Notes: generated by a model from the sequence alone, not told the origin. Counted from the first letter of the stretch, positions 32,946 through 43,879 are shown. The stretch: 62,000 nucleotides of DNA from Mesostigma viride (GCA_009746045.1 RPFO01000256.1:1679829-1741828); one strand, 5' to 3'. Numbers and translations: made by a program.

Positions 32946-34541
32946 ATGCCACGAAGACGGAGAGAACCTGTCAACAGAGAGATAGAACAGGTAGACAACC
33001 ACGAGCAAGGTATAGAGGTGGTAGAGGTACCACCGCACGTCCAAGTAGGGACAGGTATAGGTGAGGTCATGGAGAGACCTGCGGAAGGCTCCCCACGATC
33101 TAGAGACCAGGGCCGCAGAGATTCATCAGATGATGACAGTCCAGACTCCAGGGTGGAACAAGGGGGGGACGGGCGCAGCCAGGAGATGCTCCAGCAGGGT
33201 TTCCAGCAGCAGCAACGGCAGCAGCAGCAACAGCAGCCGCAGGGTTTCCAGCAGCAGCAACGGCGGCAGCAGCAGCAGCAGCAGCAGCAGCGGCAGCAGC
33301 AGCAACCGCAGCAGCAGCATCAACTACCGCAGCAGCAGCAGCAACCGCAGCATCAACTGCAGCAACCTCGGGGGCAGAGCAGCAGCATGGTTCACTCGCC
33401 AGCGGTCGTCAGCAACCTGAATTTCAGCAGAGTGGCCTTGGATGGCCCGGGGTATGAACACCCCTCGTCGGTACAGGTGCGGCGGACGTACGGTACGCCG
33501 ACCAGATCCGGATCTCTCCCCCGGTCGCAGCCTCCAGCCTTCGGCTCCATCGCCTACCGGGAGGTCGGTGGGCCCAAGCCTAATACGGTGAAGGCCCCAC
33601 CGATGCCCACGTTCAAGAATGTTCCCAAGCTGCACGCGGACATGAAACCGCGGGAGATTGACGAATGGGGGCGCATGTGGCAACAGCAGTATACCGTCTG
33701 GTGTAACCATCACAGTTGGGAACTGGCCACTTGCGATCTCATCCCGCATGTCGTTAACACCTGCATGGACCCCTCGGTGGTGAGCATCCTGAATTGTGAG
33801 AGCATCGCATCCCAATCGTACCCGCAAACCGTGGAGGAGCTGATGGACCGGGTGCGCTGCAAGCTGGTGCCCCCTGATGTTGTAATCCACGAGCGACTCG
33901 CATTCGGCAAGCTGCGCCAGGGAGCCACTCCGTACCGCGAGTTCCTATCCAAGTTTGAGTCCAGCGCCGCCTACCTGACAGACATGACCTGGTACGAGTA
34001 CAAGATCCGGTTCATTGAGGCCCTCAGTCCCGAGCTGCAGGATGAGGTACTGAAGCACTACGCTGAGGTCCCCTGGGATGAGTGGGATATCCTGAAAATC
34101 CAGCGGTATCTTCTGCAGGTGGCCGACGTCGTGGCTCGCGGGCGCGCACCATCGGTGCGTCGTTTCTTCCGATCAGGTCCCCCGCACGACGGCGAGGGGA
34201 ACGATGACTCCCCTGATGACCTGGAGGACGGGAACGCTGACCATGGCCTCAACGCCATCTACGCGAGTAAAGCCCGTTGCTTCATGTGCTTTGAGGTGGG
34301 TCACCTCAGGCGCGACTGCCCCAAACTCCGTAGCAGGCACGCTGGACGTGGCACGGGGGAGACCGAGCCCGGGTTTTCAGGCCCGGCGTTCGGCAGTCGC
34401 CCGGACTCCTCCGGCCCAAGGGACAAGCCCCGCAACGCGGACGAGCGGGCGCCAGCAGGCCCGGCAGTTCACGACTCAGCACCAGCAGCCGCGGCCGCCC
34501 GCGATGAGTTCTACCAAGGGCGTGCTGCGCGCGGTCAATGA
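32946..34541 (+). CDS. Gag of a Ty3/Gypsy-like retroelement with CCHC knuckle
   Basis: An intact 531-aa frame starting MPRRRREPVN. A charged N-terminus precedes a long Gln-rich tract encoded by CAGCAG repeats (about residues 79-140). The Gag domain follows, from about residue 215 to 410 (PKLHADMKPREIDEWGRMW ... FLSKFESSAAYL ... FIEALSPELQ). One zinc knuckle, CFMCFEVGHLRRDC, sits at about residues 445-458, spaced C-x2-C-x4-H-x4-C. It ends with a Pro/Arg/Ala-rich tail. It would form the capsid and bind RNA. It is flanked by a broken hybrid-binding domain and a broken protease, so the element as a whole is defective. No LTRs or target duplication were identified. Confidence 0.85.
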   Translation: MPRRRREPVNREIEQVDNHEQGIEVVEVPPHVQVGTGIGEVMERPAEGSPRSRDQGRRDSSDDDSPDSRVEQGGDGRSQEMLQQGFQQQQRQQQQQQPQGFQQQQRRQQQQQQQQRQQQQPQQQHQLPQQQQQPQHQLQQPRGQSSSMVHSPAVVSNLNFSRVALDGPGYEHPSSVQVRRTYGTPTRSGSLPRSQPPAFGSIAYREVGGPKPNTVKAPPMPTFKNVPKLHADMKPREIDEWGRMWQQQYTVWCNHHSWELATCDLIPHVVNTCMDPSVVSILNCESIASQSYPQTVEELMDRVRCKLVPPDVVIHERLAFGKLRQGATPYREFLSKFESSAAYLTDMTWYEYKIRFIEALSPELQDEVLKHYAEVPWDEWDILKIQRYLLQVADVVARGRAPSVRRFFRSGPPHDGEGNDDSPDDLEDGNADHGLNAIYASKARCFMCFEVGHLRRDCPKLRSRHAGRGTGETEPGFSGPAFGSRPDSSGPRDKPRNADERAPAGPAVHDSAPAAAAARDEFYQGRAARGQ

Positions 34542-34624
34542 GATCGAGGCTCACCGACTAGCCTCCGGACAGCGTGCGACCTTTGAGTCACCAGCAGTGG
34601 CCGGTTACGAGTTTGCCGCTGGGA

Positions 34625-35030
34625 GTATACTATAATATATATTATTATATTAGTATATTTAATTAATAATTATATTTTTATAATATGTTCACTCAGGTGC
34701 GCTTTTCCAGTCCTAGTGGCTGGCCACCTTAGCCATTCTGAGAATGCCCACCTGTGTAGGGCAAGGGGGGTGTCTGTTTTGCCCCACATCTGTACCAAAT
34801 ACCAAGGGTGCATTGGTCCTGCACAGTAGCAGGTCACCCTGTTATCATGCTATCAGCAGTAAGGGGGGTGTTTGGAATCATACACGGACCCCGTGCATAG
34901 ACGCCGTTGGCGGTAATGGGAAATTACTATTAGGCGTCTAGCACTAGTGGTTTTATATAGGGTACCGTTGGCGGTAATGGGATATTTTATATATGAGAAT
35001 GTAATAATATATTGAGACACGGCCAACCAA
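34625..35030. other. Non-coding insert between gag and protease remnants
   Basis: An AT-rich run (34628-34688) is followed by AGGGCAAGGGGGGTGTC at 34758-34774, which resembles the polypurine-tract/LTR start of elements A, B and D. A weaker AAGGGGGGTGTTTGG follows at about 34861. CCGTTGGCGGTAATGGGA occurs twice (about 34904 and 34964). It may be LTR debris interrupting the Gypsy-like element. Confidence 0.4.
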
Positions 35031-35035
35031 CCGTC

Positions 35036-35400
35036 ATGGATGCCAAGTTTTTGGTCGTCACAGGCGCTTCCACGTCCTTCATCAACGCGGCACTGGTGCG
35101 CCGGCTGGGCCTGACGCCGAGCCCCCCCACACCGGACGGCCGTGCATCTGACCCACTCGGATGGTCGCCAACACCAATCGCCCGGTCGGGCAGATATCAA
35201 AGGTGTGCTGCAAGGCACCCCGTTCGACCTGGCTGCGACCATCGCACCGCTGGGCGCAGCGGACATCATCAGTGGGCTCGACTTTGGACGCGCAGGATGT
35301 GGACATTCGCGTGCGCCGGCGAGTTGCTTGGTTTCCCGATGGTTCCTTTTGGTGCCCTGACAGCGAGTATAGGGCACATAGCATTACACACGAGCGCCCG
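35036..35400 (+). pseudogene. Broken retropepsin-like protease
   Basis: From 35036 the frame resembles the start of a Gypsy aspartic protease: LVVTGASTSFINAALVRRLGL, where families carry DTGA or DSGA. The catalytic Asp codon is replaced by GTC (Val) at 35057-35059. The C-terminal half (GAADIISGLDF and then DVDIRVRRRVAWFPDG) is present but in two other frames, so at least two frameshifts have occurred. No reverse transcriptase, RNase H or integrase follows. Confidence 0.65.
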
Positions 35401-37760
35401 GCGGTCCAGCATCCTTGACTCCTTGGCAGTAATTGGACGATCGCGTGGACGCGTCGTCCCCGGGGGAAGGGGAGGGGTCGCAGGGCGTATGAAACCAGAG
35501 GGCTACTAATATTAATACCATATACTTCTTTACTATACCTACCTTTTATCTACTAAGTACTTGTACTGGTCCACTACACTTCTTTATGATACCATACTCT
35601 TCTTAATTATATCTAGCTCCTGTATGATCGGCACGGTTCGGCTTTGGATCGAGCCGGCCATCTATGTAGGAATCCAGCGCAGCCGCGCGTGGATCCGACG
35701 ACCCTTCTACTGCCATGCCAGGGGTCGATGCGCCAGCGTGCGGATATTATATATTTTCGATATTCTCTATTTTCTATATAATATATTTTCTCTATGCTAT
35801 ATTCTCTATGGGATAATCTGCAATTGGTGGTGGGCTTGAACGGGTCGTCCCGAAGAGGACCACGTCAGGCACTCAGCACCGCATGTGCACATGGTCCTGG
35901 TCTTTTTGGACATGGGCTCACCGGATGCTTGATGATTCTTCTACTAAGGCGTCCGTACCGAGGCATCTCCGCGCGGGATGCCGGATTCGGCAGCGAGTGC
36001 CAGCGACCCCAAGCTACGGCCTGACTGCACGTCGCGTCCCGAGTGACCAACGGACGCGGAGTCCCATGGCATGCGGCCAAGTATTATTATAGGGAGCCTT
36101 CCGGCTGGCGGCTATGAGTCACGGCTCCCTGACTTCCGGGCGCGTGAGGGACGTGCATGGCTTCTCGCGCACCTGCACGTGATTAATTTCACTAGTGCGG
36201 CACGGTGCATGGAGACGGCACGGTGCATGGAGGCTGTTGCAACCCCGATGTGACTGGGCGATCAGGCATGGTGGAGCCTGTATTGAATCGTGGTCGGCCG
36301 GCAAACAGATGTACAGCACCTTGTTGAATTGTCGGTAGCCAACCAATTGGCTACTCCGGCATTGAGTCGACGCCTAGCTGGGTCAGGGCACTCCCGGGCT
36401 CGAGTACCCGTGCATGCAGTGCGCGCCGGCGTCCGCCGCGACTGTCGGGAGTAGGGGCCCCCGGGGCTGCAAGCATATGCGGGCACGGTGCAGTTGCATG
36501 GCGACAGCACGTACTGCCGGCAGTAGTGGTGGATGACCCAGCCGGTCGTGGTTGCACTGGTTGCACTGGTGCCGGTCGTGGTTGCATCAGAAGCCGGTGG
36601 CAGTGTCCGGTCATTGTCTCACCGCCTCTTGACAGTGCGCGTGCATGGTGCCACATGATGTGGCGCTGTCGCCCCGCAGACTGCCGGTGTCCGAGTAACA
36701 CCCGGTATCACTGCATTGGGCCGGTACATCCGCTCTGAGCGGACCCGGCGCTGACGCGCGCTGAGCCATGGCAGAGCACTGAGGTACACGGGACGTGCGG
36801 GATCTGACCGTCGTGGGCGAGTCACGGGGACTGTAGTAACGGCGACCCGAGACTGAGAGGCAGGCAGGATCGAGCTGCTGGAGTCTGAGCACCTAGTCAC
36901 TGCCCGCGACCCTGTGCATGGCTACCATCGCGCAGTGTTCGCGTCCCTCCTGTGGGCTGAGCCCGGTAGGGAGTTGTTCCTTGCACCACTGGTGGAGGCC
37001 GATCGAGCGTGATTTGCAAGTGGCTCGTGTCCGCGCGCCTACGAGGTTGCATGGATGAGGGACTCAGAGCAGGGCGTTCCATGTGCATGGCGGGCGGGCT
37101 GCGTGGGCTTCAAAATGTACTATACCCCATGGCCATGCAATGGTACAGGGGTGGTGAGAGGCCTTCAAGCTTCGAGTGGGGGATGTGGCAATGCGCGGGG
37201 GGACTGCATACATAGGGGCGTGTTTCTGTTGCGGGAATCGGGATCCTGGGCAAGACAGCCAAGCGGGGTGGACAGGCGGTGATCGGTTGTGCGCGGGATT
37301 GACCCCGGCCCACGATCGCTGTATGTGCTTGAGCACCTGTGTGCTGGGCGCGATCGAGCCCGAGGAGCTCTTGTTTGGGACTGCGGGGTTGCTTCGGCCC
37401 TAGACTCCATGAGCAGCACGGTGTCTCGCAGGGGCAACGTTACCGATACGACAGTTCCTGCAAGGCGTGTCACTCCCCGACCTGCCCATTGCATTATATA
37501 AGTGTGGGCATTGCGGGCGCTATGCAGTCCACGTCGGCGGCCTCGAGCATCACATGCATATGGGCCTGCGCAAACATCAACCGTGCTCTTGTTGTTCAAG
37601 TGTCACGGAGGGTGTGACTGCGAGCTGGGGAGTTTTCCCCCGCTTGCGGGGAGTTCAGGCACATTGGCAGTAAGGAATGCGGGGACCGGCGACTGCTCCG
37701 GTCTATGCACGTCGGCCGGAGTGGTGTTGTGACTAAAGTACTGCAGCTTTGTGGAGGAGT
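35401..37760. other. No gene recognised
   Basis: Overlapping open frames exist on both strands in the GC-rich part (36.3-37.7 kb), but none resembles a known family and none dominates. Short imperfect duplications occur (CGGCACGGTGCATGGAG twice near 36200-36230; GCCGGTCGTGGTTGCA twice near 36540-36585). Confidence 0.5.
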
Positions 37761-37772
37761 TGGCAGGGCGCA

Positions 37773-37975
37773 CTCCAGTGGACACGCTGGGGCCCTGCTA
37801 GTTTTGGGCACCGCACGTGCCATATTATACAAGTTTCCGGTTTTGATCGACTTTGACTGTTTCCCGCGCTGGATAGAGACGGCGGGGCGCACTCTAGTGG
37901 ACACACTAGAGCCTTGCGGGCACCTGCATGCGTTCGCAGGTGCAAGGGAGGCGCACTCTAGCGGCCACGCTAGGG
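37773..37975. repeat. Three spaced hairpins of CTCTAGYG-GRCA-CRCTAGAG type
   Basis: Hairpins lie at 37773-37792, 37892-37911 (perfect: CTCTAGTG, loop GACA, CACTAGAG) and 37956-37975. Each is preceded by GGCGCA or GGGCGCA. A further perfect hairpin, CACCTGC...GCAGGTG, lies at 37921-37942. The function is unknown. Confidence 0.7.
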
Positions 37976-38313
37976 CTTCCCCCTCTATACAGCTACTCCA
38001 GCGGCGGCCAGGGACGGCCACGTTGCATGGTCGGTTGGCTCACGGCGCGCCTGTATTTGAGAGGAAGCGTACAACTCAGTGTCGGTAGTGAGGCAATGGA
38101 TCAGTTTCTTCTGGTGCACGCCCTCGCTTCTGAGCATGGGGCCTGCACTGCATGCTGTGCCTCACCGTCGTCTACGCTACTAGTAGTACTTCTTAATCGT
38201 CATGTGATTACGCGCATCAGTCGCGCTGCAAGGCTGGGTTTCGGCTGGACGGGATACATGACTGGCCACCTCGTCGGCCTGATCATCAAGTTGTATGCAT
38301 GAAAAATATTCCC

Positions 38314-38350
38314 TCCTGCTGACAATCCCGGCGATTGGCTATATAAAGAG
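38314..38350 (+). promoter_or_regulatory. Candidate promoter: inverted CCAAT box next to TATA
   Basis: GCGATTGGCTATATAAAGAG contains an inverted CCAAT (ATTGG) immediately before TATATAAAG. The TATATAAAGAG string also occurs at 22030 and 23373. The following 1 kb shows no recognisable gene. Confidence 0.35.
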
Positions 38351-39440
38351 TTGCCCTTCTTGCGTGGCAAGTCTGGGGGGACCTGGTTTCACTGGCCCGT
38401 TGGTGCACAAGGGCTGGGACATAGTACCCCTATGGTCAACATTTCATGAAGTTTGAGGCTGCTCAGGACCTCAGGACTGGTTGAGCGGGATTACATGGAC
38501 TGTGCATTATTATGTGGATGGGATAGGGCACGCGGTGGCGCCCCCTAAGGTGGCTCCAGTGGATCGGCGCGCCAACAATGGCGGTCGCTGAGATGGTTGT
38601 GAGAGTTTTATGACGGATAGCGGAATGATCCTGTCATCCTGTTTCATGCTACTACGTCAGGGTTGGTCCTGTGTATCAACCTCTAGAGGAACTGGTATTA
38701 CTAACCCGCGGGTGAACCGGGGTTGGGACATAGTACTCTTATAGTAGTGTAGCATACTTGTTTCTTTTCCCAGTGACTCTTGTACGGTAGGGACTACCGA
38801 CCCCCGTGGGGGGGAGGAGTGTTGCGTGCCGGCCCTTTAGGACGGATGCAACAATGGAATAAATTATATACTTTGGCTTGTTGTCATAGTCCGTAGGACT
38901 TTGGGACTTATTTCGGGACTTAATTTGGGAATCGTCCCTTAGTCAGGACTTTTGTATGGAACTATGATAGTTTGTGTGATTCGGGCCAGTTATTTTGGGC
39001 CTAGGTTGTTGTATGCGATCTTCTAGGGGCCGGTGCAGTCGCGCCGCGCTGCGTACTTTATAGCTGGTTGAGATATTGTACTCGGGCGTGGATTCTGTAG
39101 GCGAGGGTCGATGTCGACCCGAGATCTTGTGTGGACTGCATGCTTGGGAAGGTCGGCGCCATGTCGGCGCCCTTTGCATGCCAGCTTAGTGGCAGACCTA
39201 GGTGAAATTGGTCCGAGGACGAGAGTCTCGTCCTCTTGGTTTGATGAATGATAAGTGCGATGACGCCTACACATTAAACCTGGGGCAACTATCCATTTGT
39301 AATTGGTCTTGCTAGCCATTATAAGTGTGTATTAATTAGCTTGGCGTCAAGCCGCGATGCCAGATATCTCACGACCCCAGTCGTGAAGCGCAATCTGCAT
39401 TAGGCCACCTTGATTATTCCTAATTCCGGCATGGAGGATC
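38351..39440. other. No gene recognised
   Basis: Non-coding by inspection. GGGACATAGTAC occurs twice (about 38416 and 38725), suggesting an old local duplication. ATGGAATAAATTATATAC near 38855 could be a polyadenylation region. Confidence 0.45.
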
Positions 39441-39459
39441 TTTCGCTACGTCACTCAGG

Positions 39460-39741
39460 CTAGGGACCTGGGTTGGCACGTAACACCTGCCATAGGAGGA
39501 GGTGTCTACCTGGTTGGCCCGTCTTAAGCCCCCCTGCAGGGCCCACATCGGTATTCACCTGGTCTGTGCGGGCAAGATGGCCGGCGAAGACGTTATCACT
39601 AGACAGCATGACCAGCTGCCAGGGACAACCAGCGTAGCCCTGAGGCTTTATCTTGTCCGTGTGTGGCGATAATTGGTGAGACATATCAATGAGAACCTGA
39701 AAAATCGAACTCCTGACCCAAAATCCAATATTGCCAATCAA
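39460..39741 (-). mobile_element. LINE fragment, C-terminal part of the RT ORF
   Basis: The minus strand reads FAGHLARTDQVNTDVGPAGG then GQPGRHLL, matching the conserved GHLART...GQPGRH region downstream of the RT thumb in the other LINE copies here. It is truncated at both ends. Confidence 0.65.
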
Positions 39742-39965
39742 TTAATTAATTGAACCCGTGCTCCAGTTGGGGAGTCACGGAGCACCGGCAGGAGTGCTTT
39801 TAATTCCTGTATGTGCACAACACCAAGAAAGGGCAGAGACCCCCTTTCTCCAGTTCATGTCAGAGGCATGCCACAGCAGCAGTGTAATCGGACACGATAG
39901 ATCGACGATCCGGCAAATTCTGTGAGTGCAATAAGACCCGCGTGAGCATATCACAACAAGGAGCG
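39737..39965 (-). mobile_element. SINE-like/LINE 3' unit, type 1
   Basis: On the minus strand the unit runs from GCCCACGCTCCTTGTTGTGA through CTCTGCCCTTTCTTGG to the hairpin at 39785-39758 and an (AATT)n tail. The same unit recurs at 40.65, 42.72, 43.42 and 45.24 kb. Confidence 0.75.
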
Positions 39966-39989
39966 TGGGCATGCAAGCGAAGCATAGCA

Positions 39990-40650
39990 AGGACGTAGCA
40001 TGGCCACCCTCTTCGAGGGCTCCGAGCATGTGCAGACGTGGCTTGACTGCCTGGCAATCAAGGCCCATGCGGCGGGGCTTGAGGTCAGCAAGAAGACAGA
40101 GGCTCTGGCGATCGGGCTCACTCAGCCCCCGCCTGACCTCTTTCTCCTTGACGGCTCCCGAGTCCTGTATAGGGACCGCGTCAAGTTGTTGGGCAGCCTC
40201 CTCCCCATGCAGCTGCGAGGCCGATGTGGACCACCGCATCTTCCTCGCCTGGCACGCTTTACGCCAATGCCGGGCCCTGTGGCGCAAGCCCTTGGGCAAG
40301 ATAGAGAAACAGGACCTGTTTAAGGTCCTCCTAGTCCTCCCTGTTCTTACGTACGGGGCCGAGACGTGGACCCTCACCGCCGACCTGGCCCGAAAGCTGG
40401 ACGGCGCGGTCACCAACATGCTGCGATCCATTTTCCAAGTAGGCTATGCTAGCGCTGCTCATGTTCGCAATGAGGACCTGTACCTCGGCATGCCATTTAT
40501 CACCAGCACCATTAAAGCAGCGGCGCCTGCAGCTAGTAGGGCACTTAGCTCGCACCAACCAGGTAGACACCTCACGTGGCCCCCACGTGGGGCTGCGCCC
40601 AGCTCAGCCGCCTGGCCGGCACCTCCTTACGTGGGCCGGGCCCAGCAATT
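39990..40650 (+). mobile_element. LINE fragment: RT palm end, thumb and C-terminus
   Basis: Frames with QTWLDCLAIKAHAAGLEVSK, DRVKLLGSLLP, then LPVLTYGAETWTLTADLARK, MLRSIFQV and NEDLYLGMPFI. These are the segments following the YADD box in non-LTR retrotransposons. The reading frame changes near 40210 and again near 40515, so the copy is inactive. It is truncated 5' of the YADD box and is abutted at 40651 by the tail of an opposite-strand unit. Confidence 0.8.
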
Positions 40651-40905
40651 AATTAATTAAACACGTGCTCCCGTTGGGGAGTCACGGAGCACCGAAGTGC
40701 TTTTAATCCCTGTGTGCGCACAACAGGAGAAAGGGCACTTTAAGGGCAAAGACCCCCATTCTCCTTCATGCCAAAGGCATGCCACAGCTGCACTCGGACA
40801 CGCTAAACTGTGTGTAAACGATCCGGCAATCTGTGGGTGCAATAAGACCCATGTGAGCATGGCATAACAAGGAGCGTGGGCATTTTTAGTCATGTACATG
40901 TGTGC
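40651..40905 (-). mobile_element. SINE-like/LINE 3' unit, type 1
   Basis: Same unit as 39737-39965, with hairpin GTGCTCC...GGAGCAC at 40665-40692 and an (AATT)n tail at 40648-40660. Confidence 0.75.
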
Positions 40906-40929
40906 CTATGATGAGCCACCCTCCAGATG

Positions 40930-41245
40930 ATGCCTAGCTTTATTATTATTATGCAGTGCCCATGCATGCAGGGAGTCACTCTCTGCTGAGAAGCCATGCC
41001 CTAGCTCTTGTATAGCCATGATGATCTTCCCCCACATGACATGCTCCCCCTTAGCTGGGCATAGCGTGATAGATCATGAGGGTGCAGGTGCCCTGGTGCA
41101 CCTAGAGCAATTAAGGGTAGCTTACATTCCCACCCTTGCATGAAGTAGCCCAGAATGTTTAAAAAGCCATATGCCCCTTCTCACCTGGGGATATGTGCTA
41201 CATTTACTCCCAACGGAGTTATGTTCCTAATTAATTAATTAAGGA
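40930..41245 (+). mobile_element. SINE-like unit, type 2
   Basis: Runs from GCATGCAGGGAGTCACTCTC to the 3' end TATGTGCTACAT...CTCCCAACGGAGTTATGTT with a (TTAA)n tail. An inverted copy lies at 44108-44420. No ORF. Confidence 0.7.
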
Positions 41246-41540
41246 GCGTGGGTGAGTAATCTGATAGTAGCCAGGACGTAGCATGGCTGTACAAGGACTA
41301 AGCTAACTAAAGCTATGGCTGGTTATGTACCGTGCGTTAGCGGTGCACGTGCATGACTAGGTATGCTGGCACAGCTAGGCAAACATTCTAAGCATAGCTG
41401 CCATAGCGGCAGTGACTACCAATGGATACAAGCTAGGGCTCATTATGCAAGCTATTCTAACCCGCTGGGGGCGTCCACATCTTGTGGTTGATCATCAGGT
41501 CCCCGCCCCTCCAGTACACCTTGGGCCCAGCAATGCTTGC
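41243..41540 (-). repeat. Dispersed repeat, 5' part of the type 1 unit
   Basis: GAGCGTGGG...AGTAATCTGATAGTAGCC, CAGGACGTAGCATGGCTGTA and GTACCGTGCGTTAGCGGTGC continue into GGGGGCGTCCACATCTTGTG. The same series is found at 42040-42290, 42965-43060 and 43640-43830 (same orientation or partial) and inverted at 43880-44010. Confidence 0.65.
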
Positions 41541-42050
41541 CGCAGCAAGGCCCGCACCTTCAAAGAACAGCTAGTGAGGACATGGGGGGCCGAGGAGGCC
41601 TCTCCGTGACTTGGAACAAGATGATGGACAAGCAAGGCCAATTAAGTGGGCCCAGGTCATGGACCACAAACCCCCTCCCGTGGGGAAGCGCCCGCGTGTG
41701 CAAACATACGGGAAATTTTCGATCATATTCATCATCCTGAACGACTCGAACACGTGGACAAGATAATTAACGGCAGGCTCGAGCTAGCTACCATGGTCCG
41801 GATTCTCCCGATTTTTGGCCTAGCTGCGCTGGTTGTCTCCTTGATACGGGAAGCACGCCAGACAGGTCCCGGGGCTAGAGTAAAGAGTTTAGACTAGAGT
41901 TGGCTTGATGTTGTAGATAGATTAGACCGGTAGGATTGTTTGCATCCATCCATACATCCATCCATCGGGTTTAATGCTCTGTGACTCCCCAACGGAAGCA
42001 CGAGTCTAATTAATTAATTAATTAATTAATTAATTATTTATTTATTGGCT
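41530..42050 (+). mobile_element. LINE 3' end (second LINE family), interrupted
   Basis: Encodes ARTFKEQLV, then LSVTWNKMMDKQGQ and EAPAC, related to the end of the LINE ORF at 49.9-50.2 kb. A 150-bp dispersed repeat is inserted at about 41705-41875. After it come the LINE 3' UTR (TTGATGTTGTAGATAGATTA) and the hairpin at 41975-42002, followed by an (AATT)n tail to about 42050. Confidence 0.65.
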
Positions 42051-42720
42051 ATACGAGGGCTAAGCTAAGGCTATGGCTGGTTGTGTACCGTGCGTTAATT
42101 AGCGGTAAACGTGACTAGGTATGGTGGTGAGGCTAGGCAAACATTCTAGGCATGGCTGCCATGGCGGCGACGACTATACTAATGATTACAAGGGCTACTC
42201 TAGCCCGCAGGGGGCGTCCACATCTTGTGGTTGATCATCAGGTCCCCGCCCCTCCAGCCAGTACACCTTGGGCTTCTGGGGATCCTGCTTGTGGCGGAGG
42301 TATTCCGGCCATGCACCTAGGTCGCGTCGCTGCTGCTGCTGAGCGGGGCCGGGTCAGGTTGTCGTCCAGCGTCCAGGTGAGGTCACGAGTGCATGCAACC
42401 TCTTGCGACGAGAAAGGAACCGTTGCTTAATTGTCCTCAGGGCCGTGAGGCATAGGCCGGGAGGGGAATTTGGTGAGCAGGACTGGTGGGGGAGCTGCCT
42501 TGTCCCGTGAGTGGACACTGCATATGCCTCACCATTTCCCAGCAATGTCAGACCTCTTTCTTTCCTCAATTTACTTAGTTATTATTTTTTCCTTTTCTTT
42601 TCTCTTTATTATAATTTTAATAATGATACTTCTTTTCATCCCTTAAAATTTTTTCTTTTCTTATTTATAAACCATTTGTTGTTTGTTTACCATCCAGATG
42701 TCTCCAGCAGTCCAGCTCCA
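42051..42720. repeat. Type 1 repeat pieces, then a pyrimidine/AT-rich stretch
   Basis: 42051-42290 is a partial copy of the type 1 repeat (GGCTAAGCTAAGGCTATGGC, GGGGGCGTCCACATCTTGTG). 42290-42420 resembles 44.63-44.80 kb (CGTCGCTGCTGCTG..., GGGTCAGGTTGTCGTCCAGC), a probable LINE 5' fragment. 42550-42720 is T/C/A-rich with nothing recognised. Confidence 0.5.
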
Positions 42721-43070
42721 TTAATTAATTAATTAATTAATTAAACACGTGCTCCCGTTGGGGAGTCACGGAGCACCGAAGTGCATTTAATCCCTGCATG
42801 TGTGCACAACAGGAGAAAGGGCAGAGACCCCCAGTCTCCTTCATGCCAAAGGCATGCCACAGCTGCATGCGGGCACGCTATAGCTAAACGGACACGCTAA
42901 CGATCCGGCAGTCTGTGGGTGCAATGATAAGTAAGACCCATGTGAGCATTATTATCATAACAAGGAGCGTGGGCAAGTAATCTGATCGTAGCCAGGACGT
43001 AGCATGGCTGTACAAGGACTAAGCTAAGGTTATGGCTAGTAAACTGATCTAGGGTATGGCTGGTTGGTTC
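42720..43070 (-). mobile_element. SINE-like/LINE 3' unit, type 1
   Basis: (TTAA)n tail at 42720-42744 and hairpin at 42749-42776. The body carries CATGCCAAAGGCATGCCACA, GATCCGGCA and GAGCGTGGGCAAGTAATCTG as in the other copies. Confidence 0.8.
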
Positions 43071-43417
43071 CAGCTCCATGCATGCAGGTCTCCCACTCTC
43101 CCAGCTACAGCAGACAGCACGCTGCTCCACAGTCTTCGCGTCCTTCCTCTTCTCAGACAACTAGTAATCTAGTAGTCCTTCCATGATGTTGGAATGCCAT
43201 GCGTCGAGGAGTAGTGGTCTCACTTAAAATAAAACGGACACGTTCATCCCGGAAAGGGTTAATAGACCCACTGCACATGCCTCGCGTGCCGGTCAGTCCA
43301 GCGCCAAAGCCGGGCGGACACGGGCGTCTCGATGAGCGCGCGTGCATGATGTTATACGTCGGCATCGGCGCGACCTGTCGCCTGAATACTTCCGCCACAA
43401 GCGGGACCCCCAGAAGC

Positions 43418-43870
43418 CCAATTAATTAATTAATCAATTAAACGTTCGTGCTCCCGTTGCATGGAAAGTCACGGAGCACCGAAGTGGGTAATCCCTGTAT
43501 GTGCACAACACGAAGAAAGGGCAGAGACCCCCTTTCTCCTTCATGCCATGGAGGCATGCCACAGCTGCAATCGGACAAGGTAGACGATCCGGCAAGTTCT
43601 GTGGGTGCAATAAGACCCATGTGAACATATCATAGCAAGGAGCGTGGGCAAGTAATCTGATCATCATAGCCAGGACGTAGCATGGCTGTACAAGGGCTAA
43701 GCTAAGGCTAGGGCTGCCAGGTTGTGTACTGTGTGTTGGCGGTGCACGTGAAGCCCAAGGTGTAGTGGAGGGGCGCGGGAACCTGATGATCAACCACAAG
43801 ATGTGGACGCACGCCCCCTGCGGGCTAGCATTGGTAGTCACCGCCGGGCCATTGCAGCCATGCCTAGAAT
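43418..43870 (-). mobile_element. SINE-like unit, type 1, left half of an inverted pair
   Basis: Tail (AATT)n at 43420-43440 and a variant hairpin at 43448-43479 with a TGCATGGAAA change in the loop. It continues through the unit to CCCCTGCGGGCTAGCATTGG. It lies head to head with the copy at 43880-44107. Confidence 0.75.
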
Positions 43871-43879
43871 GTTTGCCTA

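Noticed and set aside
36000-38300. Dense overlapping open frames suggesting a gene
   Set aside because: GC-rich sequence with frames of 60-144 codons on all strands; none dominates, shows a known motif or links by splice sites.
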